Positions 8,150-17,709 are shown, numbered from the stretch's first letter. The stretch is 64,000 nt of DNA from Pedosphaera parvula Ellin514 (GCF_000172555.1 NZ_ABOX02000005.1:62001-126000); one strand, 5' to 3'. Numbers and translations are program-made. Notes: a model not told the origin generated them from the letters alone.

Positions 8150-8695
8150 ATGAACTGTCCCGTTTGCCAGACCAGGACACTTGCCACTCACAGTCTTGAC
8201 CAGGACCTGGCCTCCTGGAGGTGCGATAGCTGCCAGGGCCAATGGATCAACTCGTTTCAGTTTTCGAAATGGATCGAGCAACATCGGTTTGGCCATCGTG
8301 TCGAAGGCCCGGTGCAAACTTTTGAATTGGCCAGCAATGAAACGAAGTCGGCCAAGGTCTGTCCTGAATGCAGTCGCATCATGACCAAATTCAAAGTGGG
8401 AAATTCGCTTCCGTTCTCACTGGATCGGTGCGGAAATTGCGGCGGAATATGGTTCGATAAAAATGAATGGGAGATGTTGCAGGGCTCCAACTTGCGCGAT
8501 GAGATTCACCTGATTTTTTCCGCAGCGTGGCAGCACCGAGTTCGGCATGAGGAACAGGTAAGGCATCTTGAGGAACTCTTTAAAGAAAGAGTGGGCGAGG
8601 CTGACTTTGCTGAAATTAAACGGATCCGGGAATGGTTGAAAAAACATCCCCATCGGCAGGAACTTTACGGTTATTTAAATAACCCCGAGTTTTAA
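8150..8695 (+). CDS. TFIIB-type zinc-ribbon protein
   Basis: The protein has 181 residues. Two zinc-ribbon units are visible: MNCPVCQTRTL...WRCDSCQGQWI at residues 1-35, and VCPECSRIM...LDRCGNCGGIWFDKNEWEML at about 66-105. Both have paired CxxC motifs, and the second matches the zf-TFIIB (DUF3465-like) pattern. The C-terminal part is charged and helical. Proteins of this kind bind zinc; no specific function is known. It lies 3 bases after mqnA and is probably the last gene of the operon. Its stop overlaps the stop of the convergent nucleotidyltransferase gene. Confidence 0.75.
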   Translation: MNCPVCQTRTLATHSLDQDLASWRCDSCQGQWINSFQFSKWIEQHRFGHRVEGPVQTFELASNETKSAKVCPECSRIMTKFKVGNSLPFSLDRCGNCGGIWFDKNEWEMLQGSNLRDEIHLIFSAAWQHRVRHEEQVRHLEELFKERVGEADFAEIKRIREWLKKHPHRQELYGYLNNPEF

Positions 8696-9444
8696 CTCTG
8701 CTCCTTTTCGAGCTTAGCCAGCACTTCCGGGTCCCGCACATCGACCCAGCGACCGGCGATTTCCATTCCAGCAATGGGATGATGCGCAGCTACGAGTGCG
8801 CTTATGGCATCCGTGAGTTCATATTCACCACGCGGAGATTTTTGCAATTTCGCTGTGAAATCAAAAAGGGATGGCCGGAAAATGTAGATGCCTGCATTGT
8901 ACCAAGCCGTGTCACCGGACTTTAGCCAGCCATCGCGCTGCAACTCGTCCAATTGTGCCGGGCTGGGTTTCTCTACGAGGCGCTTCAGGGAAAACTTTTC
9001 ATCGAAAAATACCAATCCGCCTTTGGTGACATCCTCACTGCCAGTGACGGTGAGGACGCCTGAAAAATAGTCCTCGTTATAGCGATGAACCATTTGCTGG
9101 TATGTTTCAGGTCTGACGAGAATGTCGCCGTAGCTCAGGAAAAAGGGTGAGCTGCCGATGAAGTCTTGAGCGAGCTCAGGAGCTTTGCCGGTGCCGTCCT
9201 GCACGAGTTGACGGCCATAAGCGATTTTTAATTTCCATTTTTCGCCGGTGCCAAAATAACTTTCGATCACCTCGGCTTTGAAGCCGGTGACAATGAAAAC
9301 TTCGTGCACTCCCGCCGCCGCGATGCCTTCAAGAATGTGTTCAAGAATCGGTTTGCCATGCACTTTGAGCATCGGTTTCGGAAGCTCATTGGTGAGTTCC
9401 CGCATGCGGGTGCCTTTACCGGCGGCCAGGATAATTGCTTTCAC
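8692..9444 (-). CDS. Sugar-phosphate nucleotidyltransferase
   Basis: I chose the GTG start at 9444-9442, because the family's first strand begins exactly there (VKAIILAAGKGTRM); this gives 250 residues. Upstream codons up to 9537 encode no conserved sequence. The GxGxRM signature, the ELPKPMLKVHGKPILEHIL block and LLSYGDI-like Asp motif (FFLSYGDILV) are those of NTP transferases. These join a sugar-1-phosphate to a nucleotide (RfbA, GlmU-N, GalU relatives). No acyltransferase domain follows, so it is not full GlmU. It probably makes an activated sugar for surface polysaccharide, perhaps with the epimerase at 2276. Confidence 0.82.
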   Translation of the reverse strand: MKAIILAAGKGTRMRELTNELPKPMLKVHGKPILEHILEGIAAAGVHEVFIVTGFKAEVIESYFGTGEKWKLKIAYGRQLVQDGTGKAPELAQDFIGSSPFFLSYGDILVRPETYQQMVHRYNEDYFSGVLTVTGSEDVTKGGLVFFDEKFSLKRLVEKPSPAQLDELQRDGWLKSGDTAWYNAGIYIFRPSLFDFTAKLQKSPRGEYELTDAISALVAAHHPIAGMEIAGRWVDVRDPEVLAKLEKEQS

Positions 9445-9490
9445 GAGCCAAACTTTAAATGGAAGGAGGAATGATGCCGATAAAAAATTA

Positions 9491-9706
9491 TTACTGAATC
9501 CCGAGGCTGGACCACGGGATGCCATAAACGCGTTCAAAGAGCAGCTTTTTTCGCTCGTCGCTGGAAAGGTCCTTTGGTAGCGATGCCAGGATCATTTCAC
9601 GTGCGGCACTGAACATACGCGCTCCCATGATAAACCGCTCCTCGCCAGAGCGGGACATGATCATTTCACGAACTTTTTGCTCGATTTCAGGAGTTGTATC
9701 ATTCAT
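9491..9706 (-). CDS. Small conserved helical protein of unknown function
   Basis: The start is placed at ATG 9706-9704, giving 71 residues (MNDTTPEIEQKVREMIMSRS...). A longer reading to 9757 adds 17 residues without obvious conservation. The protein is charged and probably all-helical, with blocks RSGEERFIMGARMFSAAREM and KKLLFERVYGIPW. I remember similar short proteins in several Verrucomicrobiota, often as the second gene of a pair, but the function is unknown. In the adjacent frame just upstream, codons ending in a TGA that abuts this ATG read LIDLEWWTQELNLNTLLQE. This could be the tail of a lost partner gene. It lies between the nucleotidyltransferase and the divergent haem-protein gene. 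Confidence 0.55.
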   Translation of the reverse strand: MNDTTPEIEQKVREMIMSRSGEERFIMGARMFSAAREMILASLPKDLSSDERKKLLFERVYGIPWSSLGIQ

Positions 9707-9837
9707 TGCAGGCACTCTTGCAACAAGGTATTCAAATTCAGCTCCTGTGTCCACCATTCCAAGTCAATGAGGCCGTTATTACATCATTATCCCATTGAAT
9801 ATTTTTGATAGTTCCCCAGTCTTGAACCGTCTCCTAT

Positions 9838-12800
9838 ATGATGCGAAACGTTTTGGTTTTAGCTGTGGTTTCGGGCTTTCTTGCCGGCAGCGATGCGTAT
9901 GCGGCAGGAAAGCAATTAACGGGGCAACACGCGCCGGCCAATACGGCGGCTCTTGCGCCAGCCGAGGCGCAAAAGGCCTTTACAGTGCCGGAAGGATTTG
10001 AGGTGCGCCTGTTCGCCAGCGAACCAGATGTCATCAATCCCGTGGCCATGGCTTGGGATGAACGTGGACGGTTATGGGTCGTCGAACTCTACGAATATCC
10101 GTTAGGTGCTGCACCCGGAACAAAGCCACGTGATCGAATAAAGATTTTGGAAGACACAGACGGCGATGGTCGGGCGGATAAAGTCACCGTGTTCGCCGAT
10201 GGATTGAATCTCGCCACGGGTATTCAGGTGGGTTACGGGGGGGTGTTTGTTGGTCAGGCACCGGATTTATTGTTCCTGCAGGATACCAATCATGATGACA
10301 TTGCTGATACACGCACGGTCTTGATGACTGGCTTTGGATTGGAGGATCGGCATGAGTTGCTGAATGGCTTTACCTGGGGGCCGGATGGTCAGCTTTATAT
10401 CACGCATGGAGTGTTTACGCATTCCAAAGTTAAAATTCCTGAAGCCAGTGCGCCAGGGGTGGAAGTGACGGCAGCGGTGGCGCGGTTTCAGCCGAGGACG
10501 AAAAGATTCGAGGTCTATGCGGATGGAACGAGTAATCCGTGGGGAGTGGACTTTGACCGGTATGGGAATGCGTTTGTCAGCGCCTGTGTGATTGATCATC
10601 TCTTCCACATGGCGGCGGGAGGAATTTATGTGCGGCAGGGTGGAACTCCGGCGAATCCCTATTCCTATCAATTGCTGCCTTCGATTGTGGATCACAAGCA
10701 CCTGATGGCGGCTTATGCTGGTATTCAGGTGTATCAAGGCAATCAATTTCCGAAGGAATGGCAGGGCGAGGTGCTATTTGGCAACATTCATCAAAGCGCC
10801 ATTAATCATGATCATCTCGTGCCAAACGGCTCGAGTTTCAAAGCTGAGGCGCAAAAGGATTTTCTCACTACTACAGATGGATGGTTTCGTCCCGTAAGTG
10901 AACAAGTCGGACCGGATGGAGCGCTATGGGTGATGGATTGGTATGATAAATATCCCTGCTATCAAAACGCGCAGGCTGACCCGGAAGGAGTGGACCGCGA
11001 GCGCGGGCGCATCTGGCGCGTGGTGTATACGGGCAAGCATCCGGGAGCGAAGGTGCCGTCACGTCCTGAGGTGAAGATGGATTTGGCCAAAATGAGCACG
11101 GTGGAGCTGGTGAATTTATTGGCACATCCCAACATTTGGCAGCGCAAGACCGCGCAGCGCGTGCTCACCGAACGCCGAGATCCTGCGGCTGTGCCGGCAC
11201 TCAAGAAACTTCTGAGCGATGGAAAAACCTTGGAGGCGCGCCTGTTTGCGTTGTGGACGCTGAACAGTTCAGATCAGATCAGCGAATCGGTGCTGGAAGA
11301 TTTTTATCAGGATAAAGAGCCGGCGATACGCGCATGGATCGCGAGGATAGCGGGTGAACGACGATTGGCCGACGAAGCTGTGATCAAAGGGCTGGCGAAG
11401 CTGGCGAGTGATCCAGACCCGAGTGTTCGCCTGGCAGTGGCGACAGCGGCGCGGCAATTGGTGTCCGGTTCACTGACTGTGGACACACCGGTGCCCGACA
11501 GTTTGAAGGAGATCGAGACGGGGCGCATTCTGGCTCCGCTCGTAATTGCTTCAGCGGATGCCAAGGACCCTTTGATCCCGTTCATGATCTGGCAAGCGGC
11601 TGAACCGAGGATTGCGGAGCATCCCGAGTTTGCGTTTCGATGGTTGGCAGCGAATGGCGCCGAAGCCATGCCCCTGCGCGACCAGATTGCGCGCAAGACC
11701 ATGCGCCGCGTTTGTGATACGCAGGATACCGCCAAGCTGGATATGGCAATGCAATTTTTGGAAGCAGTCAGTGGTAAGAATACCGCACTGACGGCAGCGG
11801 CATTGGACGGGCTGCTCGAAGGTTTGCAAGGGAACAAGCTGAAGCCGACGGTGGATACTGATGCCCTGCTTAAAAAGCTGGCTGCTAGTGGCAAGCCGGA
11901 ATTGGTGGATCGGGCCCAGCGCCTCGGCACTTTGTGGGGCAATGCTTCCTCCATTCAAGCCGCAGTGGGAACGGTCAATGATTCCAAAGCAAGCACTGAT
12001 GAACGCATCAAGGCAGTTCAGGCGGTGAGGAAAGTTAAATCTTCGGCAGCGCGGGATGCCATGGTCAAAGTGCTCTCGAATAATAATCCTGAGCCGTTGA
12101 AATTGGAGGCGATTCGCGCGCTGGGAGAAATTGGTGGCGACAACGTGGCCGAGGGATTGGTGGAACGATGGAAGGAGTTCACACCCGGAGAGCGACGAGT
12201 GGCGGCGGAAGTGCTCGTGTCACGGCATCGTTGGATTTATACGTTTTTGTCCGCCATTGAAACTAAAGCGATTTTTGCGAACGAGATTCCGGCGACTGTG
12301 ATTCGCACATTGAGCGAAAACAGTGACGCGGCGATTCGGCAGCGTGCGGTGCAGGACATCGGGCGGGTTCGTCCCGCGGATGCGGACAAGCAGAAGATCA
12401 TTGCGGTCAAGAAACAGATGATTCTTGAGGGAAAAGCCGACTTGCAGGCCGGGCATGAGCTGGCGAAGAAAACCTGCTTTGTCTGTCACAAATTGTACGG
12501 TGAGGGCGCAGAGGTTGGGCCTGACCTGACCGGTGTGGGGCGGTCAACGCTGGATGCCTTGCTGGCGAATGTGATCGACCCGAATCAAGTTGTGGGCAAG
12601 GGATATGAGAATACTGAAGTTGAGACGAAGGATGGCCGAAGCATCAGTGGGCGGTTGGTGGAAAACACGGATACACATGTCAAATTGCTGTCTGCCGGAC
12701 CGAAGGAGGAAGTGGTTGCCAAGTCGGACATCGCCGTTATGCGCACGGGTGAACTTTCACTGATGCCGGAAGGATTGGAGCAAATGTCGGATGCCGATTT

Positions 12801-12861
12801 TCGTAATCTGATGATGTTCATCCTGCATCCGCCACAGGAGAAGATTGCGCAGCAGAAATAA
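9838..12861 (+). CDS. PVC-type membrane-bound dehydrogenase with CxxCH haem domain
   Basis: The protein has 1007 residues with an N-terminal signal peptide ending near AYAAG. The first 360 residues form a beta-propeller of the PVC dehydrogenase family, with blocks PEGFEVRLFASEPDVINPV and DRIKILEDTDGDGRADK, the latter a calcium-binding-like Asp loop. A HEAT-like helical repeat region follows (about 420-860). A C-terminal c-type cytochrome domain has CFVCHKLYGEGAEVGPDLTG (CxxCH haem site) and VIDPNQVVGKGYEN. Such proteins are expanded in Planctomycetes and Verrucomicrobia and are thought to oxidise sugars or other organics in the periplasm and pass electrons through the haem. The substrate is unknown. 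The Tat sugar isomerase that follows after 46 bases suggests a carbohydrate-related role. Confidence 0.88.
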   Translation: MMRNVLVLAVVSGFLAGSDAYAAGKQLTGQHAPANTAALAPAEAQKAFTVPEGFEVRLFASEPDVINPVAMAWDERGRLWVVELYEYPLGAAPGTKPRDRIKILEDTDGDGRADKVTVFADGLNLATGIQVGYGGVFVGQAPDLLFLQDTNHDDIADTRTVLMTGFGLEDRHELLNGFTWGPDGQLYITHGVFTHSKVKIPEASAPGVEVTAAVARFQPRTKRFEVYADGTSNPWGVDFDRYGNAFVSACVIDHLFHMAAGGIYVRQGGTPANPYSYQLLPSIVDHKHLMAAYAGIQVYQGNQFPKEWQGEVLFGNIHQSAINHDHLVPNGSSFKAEAQKDFLTTTDGWFRPVSEQVGPDGALWVMDWYDKYPCYQNAQADPEGVDRERGRIWRVVYTGKHPGAKVPSRPEVKMDLAKMSTVELVNLLAHPNIWQRKTAQRVLTERRDPAAVPALKKLLSDGKTLEARLFALWTLNSSDQISESVLEDFYQDKEPAIRAWIARIAGERRLADEAVIKGLAKLASDPDPSVRLAVATAARQLVSGSLTVDTPVPDSLKEIETGRILAPLVIASADAKDPLIPFMIWQAAEPRIAEHPEFAFRWLAANGAEAMPLRDQIARKTMRRVCDTQDTAKLDMAMQFLEAVSGKNTALTAAALDGLLEGLQGNKLKPTVDTDALLKKLAASGKPELVDRAQRLGTLWGNASSIQAAVGTVNDSKASTDERIKAVQAVRKVKSSAARDAMVKVLSNNNPEPLKLEAIRALGEIGGDNVAEGLVERWKEFTPGERRVAAEVLVSRHRWIYTFLSAIETKAIFANEIPATVIRTLSENSDAAIRQRAVQDIGRVRPADADKQKIIAVKKQMILEGKADLQAGHELAKKTCFVCHKLYGEGAEVGPDLTGVGRSTLDALLANVIDPNQVVGKGYENTEVETKDGRSISGRLVENTDTHVKLLSAGPKEEVVAKSDIAVMRTGELSLMPEGLEQMSDADFRNLMMFILHPPQEKIAQQK

Positions 12862-12907
12862 TTCTGCTTGCGCAGAATCCTTAAACGAAGCCAAATGCAC
12901 GTAAGTT

Positions 12908-13801
12908 ATGAATAGACGTCAATTTATTCGCACCGCCGCCGTGGCTACAACGGCCGCTGCCACTCTCAAGTTTTCCACCGCTGAAGCCGCCGAAGCCAAA
13001 GGCACGAACTGGCCAATCGGTTGTTTTAACCGGCCCTGGGTTGGTGACAACATGACCTACGAAACTGCGCTGATCGGGGTTAAAGCAGCGGGTTACAAGC
13101 TCACCGGTTTGCTGACGACGACAAAGGAGGATCCTTTCATCAAGGCTGAGGCGACACCGGAATATCTGGCGGCGTTGAAGGAAAAAATCGCGGCACATGG
13201 CCTGAAGGCGAACATGGGGGCACTGCGGTTGAAGAACGAACTCTCAGTGGAGGATTCGATCAAGGATGTGCGCAAGCAGATTGATAATGCCAAGTTCCTG
13301 GGATTGGATTTCATCCTGACCTTCGGCGTGGATAGCCCGAAATATTACGAGAATTATTACAAGGTGATGGCGGATGCTGCGCCTTATTCGCAGGAACATG
13401 GGATGAAGCTGGTCTTGAAGCCGCATGGCGGCGGCAGCGGCGCATCGGAAGAGATCATCCGTTGCATGGACAAGGTGAAGCAGCCGAATTTCAAAATCTG
13501 GTACGACGCGGGCAATATCATTTATTACACCGGGAAGGACCCGCTCGAACAGCTCAAACCCATCGCAGAACATGTTACCGGTTTCTGCGCCAAGGATTGC
13601 GACAAGGAAAAAGGAGATGTCTGGCTGGAGTTCGGCACCGGCAAGGTGGATTTCAGAGCAGTCTTCTCAGAATTGAAACGTGCGGGCTTCAACGGCCCGG
13701 TAATGGTGGAATGCTGCAAGAAAGGCAAGACCGTCGAAGAGGCCACGGAAGGCGCGCGCAAGAATCGCCTCTATTTGGAAAAGCTGTTTGCCTCGCTGTA
13801 A
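12908..13801 (+). CDS. Tat-exported sugar phosphate isomerase/epimerase-like TIM barrel
   Basis: The protein has 297 residues. A twin-arginine signal (MNRRQFIRTAAVATT, ending near AEAAEAK) is followed by a xylose-isomerase-like TIM barrel (AP_endonuc_2 family). Likely metal ligands appear in KPHGGGSG, IWYDAGNIIYY, FCAKDCDKE and the final VMVECCK with Glu. Family members isomerise or epimerise keto-sugars or inositols; the substrate here cannot be named. The Tat signal implies that it folds with its metal in the cytoplasm before export. It follows the haem-binding dehydrogenase by 46 bases, so the two are probably co-transcribed. A second protein of this kind lies at 50937-51860. Confidence 0.82.
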   Translation: MNRRQFIRTAAVATTAAATLKFSTAEAAEAKGTNWPIGCFNRPWVGDNMTYETALIGVKAAGYKLTGLLTTTKEDPFIKAEATPEYLAALKEKIAAHGLKANMGALRLKNELSVEDSIKDVRKQIDNAKFLGLDFILTFGVDSPKYYENYYKVMADAAPYSQEHGMKLVLKPHGGGSGASEEIIRCMDKVKQPNFKIWYDAGNIIYYTGKDPLEQLKPIAEHVTGFCAKDCDKEKGDVWLEFGTGKVDFRAVFSELKRAGFNGPVMVECCKKGKTVEEATEGARKNRLYLEKLFASL

Positions 13802-13813
13802 TCGGTATGGCTT

Positions 13814-16210
13814 TTAGGGCGCCAGCACAGAGCGGTAATAACGATGTTCTGCGCTGGCGCCTGCGGGATCGATCAGGTTGAAGGTTCCGTTGGTTGGATA
13901 CTGTGTGCCGATGGTGGTCCAGTTTTGCAGATCGGTTGAAGACTGGACTTCGTAGGGATATCCATCGTAGCCGGTAAACTGGAGTTGCAACTCACCATCC
14001 GCCCTGATCGCAGGTGTGCCCACGGAATCGGCTCTCAGCAAAGGCAGAATTTGGGAGGGAATCATTTCGTAAGCAGCGTCGGAGATGCCGCGTTGAAGTT
14101 GAATGCTAGTGCCTTGATTCAACCAGGGAGAGTTCACAGTCAGCTCTGGTGTGGCCAAAATATCAATGGGATCATGGAAGTAATGGCCAGGCTGGAGTGA
14201 GCGTTGGGAATCGCGGCCAGCTAAAATCGCTGCAGCTTGCGGTGAGTCCGGGAGCATGGAGACTGAGTTGAACTGGGGAGAGACGGGCGTTACAGAATCA
14301 AAGTCCGTATCACTCGTTATGTTTGTCAGAACACTCAGACCTTGAGCAAAGTTTTGAAACAGATTGCCTTGATTCACCGAGAATAAATCCTGCGGCCTGT
14401 TGGTGTTAAGGAGTGAAATCATGAGCCGCGCGAGATTCCAGTCGTTGGTGGGATGAGAATAAGCGGCATCCATCGTGAAATAATTGTTGTTCCACTGTTT
14501 CGAATAATTGCCGGTCCACTGTTCCCAGGAATTCAGATCCGCAGCGGGAGATTTTAGATAAATGGTTTGCCATGGTGTTCCGCGATGGACGTGACCGAGC
14601 CAATTAAAGCTAAGGGGCGCATTGGTTGGGAAACTCCAATCGTCGGAGCGGGTAATAAGCGGGTCTTTGAAGGCAAGGTCGAAAGCATGAGGATCGTTGT
14701 CAGAATTTTTTATTGGATTACCTCCCCATGGACGAAACGGATCGTTTAGTGCGGCCAGATTTGGCAGCAGACTAGCTGCGGTCAGACCAAGATTTACAGG
14801 TAAGACCTGGGTGGTGTTCAAAGGCGATGATAAATCATTGGATATATAGTGCACCAAAGGATCGTTCGCCTGCCAAGTTCGATACGCGACTAGTTCTCCA
14901 GTTGGTGCGAAGGGAGTTTGCATCGAGAAATTGGTACTGGCTCCGATGTAGAATGACTGAAATTGTGAAATTGCCTGACTCTGAGAGGGACCATTTGGAG
15001 CACTGATCATGTATTTTGTCCAATCAGCGGGGACAATCGGGCCTTGGCCGAGGGAGATTTGTATTTGCTCGAACATGCCTCTGGTTATGTGCGGAAATCC
15101 CGCTTGCAGAGTAGAATCCCAAATGGCTGAAGATGCAGCGGAGTAGCTTCCAATTGGACCTGCATTTCCTAAATCGCGGATAATACTATGGTTGTCCCAT
15201 AAACCATCGAGTTGCACATAATCAAGAAGTTTCCCTGTGACAGCGTCAACAGTGATGACGCGCAGATGATTCGTTGCGCTCAGGACCCAGTTTTGCACAT
15301 TAATTCCTGAATTGGCTTCAAAGTTTAAAGGGGGATTGTTTGATAATCCTGGTGGATTATATATGAGAACCGACGTTGGTATAAAGGCGATGTTAGTAAT
15401 CAACGGAATGTCAAAAGAAAATGAGGGATTCGAGAGGTTTGACGCTCCAGCCCAAACGTTGGATCCGATTTCAACCAAGTTCCCGATGATTAAATTTGTT
15501 TGAGCTATTATCCCAAGATCGTTCGTCAATATTATTGCGACTTCATTCGTGACCATGATGTTGACTGCGCGTGGAAATGGAGTCCCATAGGAATTCCACA
15601 TTTCTACAGCGAAGATGTTGGAAATGCCTACAGCATATTGAGTGCGGTACTCCCAATGGGCGGGATTGTTGTCTGAAAGGTTAGGCTTCCTGATTTGCAT
15701 CCTCCGAGTGAGTTGCACAACCGCAGCCATCGAAAACTCATTGAAGTTGGGCAAGCCTTTTTTGGCGCCGATAACGAGAGGGATGCCGTAGATGTTGTCG
15801 TCTGGCTGAAGGTTGGCGCGGTCGTTGGGGTTGAGGAGATCAAGGGGCTTTTTGGGGATGACGTTGGTCCCGGTTTCTTCGACGTAGCCGGTGATGTAAA
15901 TTGTGCCGTTGTCGTTCGTAAACTGCGGACGGAAGATGGTGGGTAAATAAGGATAGTCGGTCAGGTCAGCGCGATTGGTAGTGCAATCGTAGATGTTGGC
16001 GGTGACTTGGAGCAGTCGATGCACGGCGGGCGTGTATTGGTTGGTGGGGTAGATTTGAATATGGTTGAGATCCAAGCCCATCTCCGATTGTAGGAGCCGT
16101 CCCGCAAAATTCGTGAAAAAGCCAATTGGAGTCTCCGTGTTCAGCTTTGGTTGTCCCTGTGAGGGCAATAAAGTCGCGAGGAGTACAAAAAAGATCAAGA
16201 GCCTTTTCAT
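13814..16210 (-). CDS. Large secreted protein of unknown function with YYR-type C-terminal domain
   Basis: The start at ATG 16210-16208 gives a standard signal peptide (MKRLLIFFVLLATLLPSQGQ) and 798 residues. An in-frame ATG at 16249 would add 13 residues without a signal. I do not recognise the main body. It is Asn/Thr/Pro-rich, with blocks such as TGYVEETGTNVIPKKPLDLL and WTGNYSKQWNNNYFTMDAAY, and looks extracellular and mostly beta. The last roughly 60 residues (LQLQFTGYDGYPYEVQSSTD, then LQNWTTIG and a final RYYRSV) resemble the C-terminal tails of many verrucomicrobial secreted proteins, including the GH2 protein ending at 24856. It is convergent with the isomerase gene, whose stop is 12 bases away. 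Confidence 0.75.
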   Translation of the reverse strand: MKRLLIFFVLLATLLPSQGQPKLNTETPIGFFTNFAGRLLQSEMGLDLNHIQIYPTNQYTPAVHRLLQVTANIYDCTTNRADLTDYPYLPTIFRPQFTNDNGTIYITGYVEETGTNVIPKKPLDLLNPNDRANLQPDDNIYGIPLVIGAKKGLPNFNEFSMAAVVQLTRRMQIRKPNLSDNNPAHWEYRTQYAVGISNIFAVEMWNSYGTPFPRAVNIMVTNEVAIILTNDLGIIAQTNLIIGNLVEIGSNVWAGASNLSNPSFSFDIPLITNIAFIPTSVLIYNPPGLSNNPPLNFEANSGINVQNWVLSATNHLRVITVDAVTGKLLDYVQLDGLWDNHSIIRDLGNAGPIGSYSAASSAIWDSTLQAGFPHITRGMFEQIQISLGQGPIVPADWTKYMISAPNGPSQSQAISQFQSFYIGASTNFSMQTPFAPTGELVAYRTWQANDPLVHYISNDLSSPLNTTQVLPVNLGLTAASLLPNLAALNDPFRPWGGNPIKNSDNDPHAFDLAFKDPLITRSDDWSFPTNAPLSFNWLGHVHRGTPWQTIYLKSPAADLNSWEQWTGNYSKQWNNNYFTMDAAYSHPTNDWNLARLMISLLNTNRPQDLFSVNQGNLFQNFAQGLSVLTNITSDTDFDSVTPVSPQFNSVSMLPDSPQAAAILAGRDSQRSLQPGHYFHDPIDILATPELTVNSPWLNQGTSIQLQRGISDAAYEMIPSQILPLLRADSVGTPAIRADGELQLQFTGYDGYPYEVQSSTDLQNWTTIGTQYPTNGTFNLIDPAGASAEHRYYRSVLAP

Positions 16211-16447
16211 GACATGGCACTGTTTCAGCTTTGAGAGGTGGGTGTTCATTATCCAACCTTGATTATTTAACGCGCATGACCTTATGAAAGCTGTGGGGAA
16301 TTGTCACCTGAAAAAGGTTCGTTTGCATGGGCATGGGCAGAGCACCCTAGTTGAAGTGTGGTTATTCTCCGCAATGTTCTTGAAGGCGTTAAACCGTCAA
16401 AAACCTGGCTGAGAATTGTTAATACAAACGCACGACCAAGGAATACC

Positions 16448-16714
16448 ATGCCAACATATGAACACCTTCAGGATTTGAAGAAGGATAAACATCTGTCGAA
16501 CCCGGATAAAATCGGTGCCTGCCTGACCTGCAAGTTTTGGGACGTCGAAGGCTCGCGTGATGAAGCACTGGCTCCGGAGGAAGCGCTTTGCCTGAATCCA
16601 GAGCTCAGAAAGTTCCAACTGATTGTGAGCGGTGGCAGTGGTTGCAACGTTTGGGCCAAGTTGCCGGGCGTTTCCCAGGAAGCAGAAGCCTACGCCATGC
16701 GTGGTGAGAAGTGA
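16448..16714 (+). CDS. Small four-cysteine protein, putative metal binding
   Basis: The start at ATG 16448 is preferred over an upstream in-frame start at 16358, whose extra residues look random. The 88-residue product carries CLTCKFWD at about residue 25 and two further cysteines (ALCLNPELRK and GSGCNVW). A CxxC pair plus two later Cys would suit a rubredoxin-like or zinc site. The function is unknown. There is no signal peptide, so it is probably cytoplasmic. It stands alone, with a decayed yjbQ fragment just downstream on the other strand. Confidence 0.65.
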   Translation: MPTYEHLQDLKKDKHLSNPDKIGACLTCKFWDVEGSRDEALAPEEALCLNPELRKFQLIVSGGSGCNVWAKLPGVSQEAEAYAMRGEK

Positions 16715-16767
16715 CCTTCCCTACTCACTAGGATTTTTGGCGACTGCGCGTTTACGGCCGCGCAGTC

Positions 16768-16889
16768 AAGCTCTCCATAGAAAATTTGTTTACAAGGACC
16801 GAAGTCAAGTTTGCCTTAAGTGGTGGCAACGACGACTTCGCGTCCTATGATTTACCGGTTCATGTGGGCATCGGCTGTATCCTCCCTGG
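16768..16889 (-). pseudogene. Decayed C-terminal fragment of a yjbQ-like gene
   Basis: Read on the minus strand, this stretch gives EDTADAHMNR-stop-IIGREVVVATT-stop-GKLDFGPCKQIFYGELD. This aligns residue by residue with [40 protein letters not shown] of the intact yjbQ at 19158-19577. Two in-frame stops and the missing N-terminal half show it is a relic. The complementary N-terminal half of another copy lies at 24910-25017. Confidence 0.85.
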
Positions 16890-16935
16890 TACGATTTTGT
16901 TTTCTCAGAACCTGATTTCTCGTTGCGTTGATTCA

Positions 16936-17709
16936 TTACATGCTTCGTCTCAGTTCCACCAACATTTGATCCATGGCATTGATGCGGAACACACCCACGT
17001 ACGGATATTCCAGGTCATAGATAAGAAAAACCGTGGCCGATAAGCTGACCGCGAGGCCAAGAATATGAAGCCAGCTGCGCGACTTGCCGCCAGCCATCCC
17101 GTAACCGGCGAGCAGTGCACTCAACAGCATCAGCGCGCTGAGCATCACGAAAATGACTTTTGGAGGGTGTATTCGCGCAGCCAGGGCCCGGGCATGGCTG
17201 ATGTCGAACATCTGGTTCAGAGCGGGCAGAAGCAACGCCCAGGATGAGGTTACTCCCGACTCGTGACACGCGGTGATCGTCTTTTGCCAGATGTCGTCCT
17301 GCAACTTCACTGAGCGCGCAAATTCCGCTTTGCCTGCGGCGGTGTCCGGCAGCTTCCGATACATTTCCAGCCGTGAATCGAGATATTGCCGGAATAACTC
17401 CTTCAAGGCTGCTTGATCATCCGCGCGCAGCAGGTCAAGCCGCAGCCATGCCGTTCTGATGGCGCTGACTTCCTGCCCGATCAATTGCCGTTCCGTCTCG
17501 AAACTGGTTAGGGAACTGGAAAAAGTGAAAGCCATGATCAAGCCCACCAGACCAAAGATGGCGCCCTCCACCGCCGTCTGTCCGGGGCGTGTTTCTTCGA
17601 GGTCGTGCGCCAATCGCCGGACACCGATGCGCCGGCCAATTTCGAGCATGCCGAGCATGCCGAGCAACAAGCCGCCGGTGGCGAGGACGGTAAGAAAAGT
17701 GAAATTCAT
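16936..17709 (-). CDS. Bestrophin-like (DUF4239-type) membrane protein
   Basis: The start ATG 17709-17707 (MNFTFLTVLATGGLLL) gives 257 residues and places the first membrane helix at the N-terminus. A second helix follows in GAIFGLVGLIMAFTFSSSL, and two or three more lie near the C-terminus (VIFVMLSALMLLSALLAGYG; LHILGLAVSLSATVFLIYDL). The central block SLTSFETERQLIGQEVSAIR with FRQYLDSRLEMYRKLPD is typical of DUF4239-like proteins distantly related to bestrophin channels. The function is unknown, and an ion channel role is only inference. It is a single gene flanked by the yjbQ relic and a methyltransferase. Confidence 0.75.
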   Translation of the reverse strand: MNFTFLTVLATGGLLLGMLGMLEIGRRIGVRRLAHDLEETRPGQTAVEGAIFGLVGLIMAFTFSSSLTSFETERQLIGQEVSAIRTAWLRLDLLRADDQAALKELFRQYLDSRLEMYRKLPDTAAGKAEFARSVKLQDDIWQKTITACHESGVTSSWALLLPALNQMFDISHARALAARIHPPKVIFVMLSALMLLSALLAGYGMAGGKSRSWLHILGLAVSLSATVFLIYDLEYPYVGVFRINAMDQMLVELRRSM

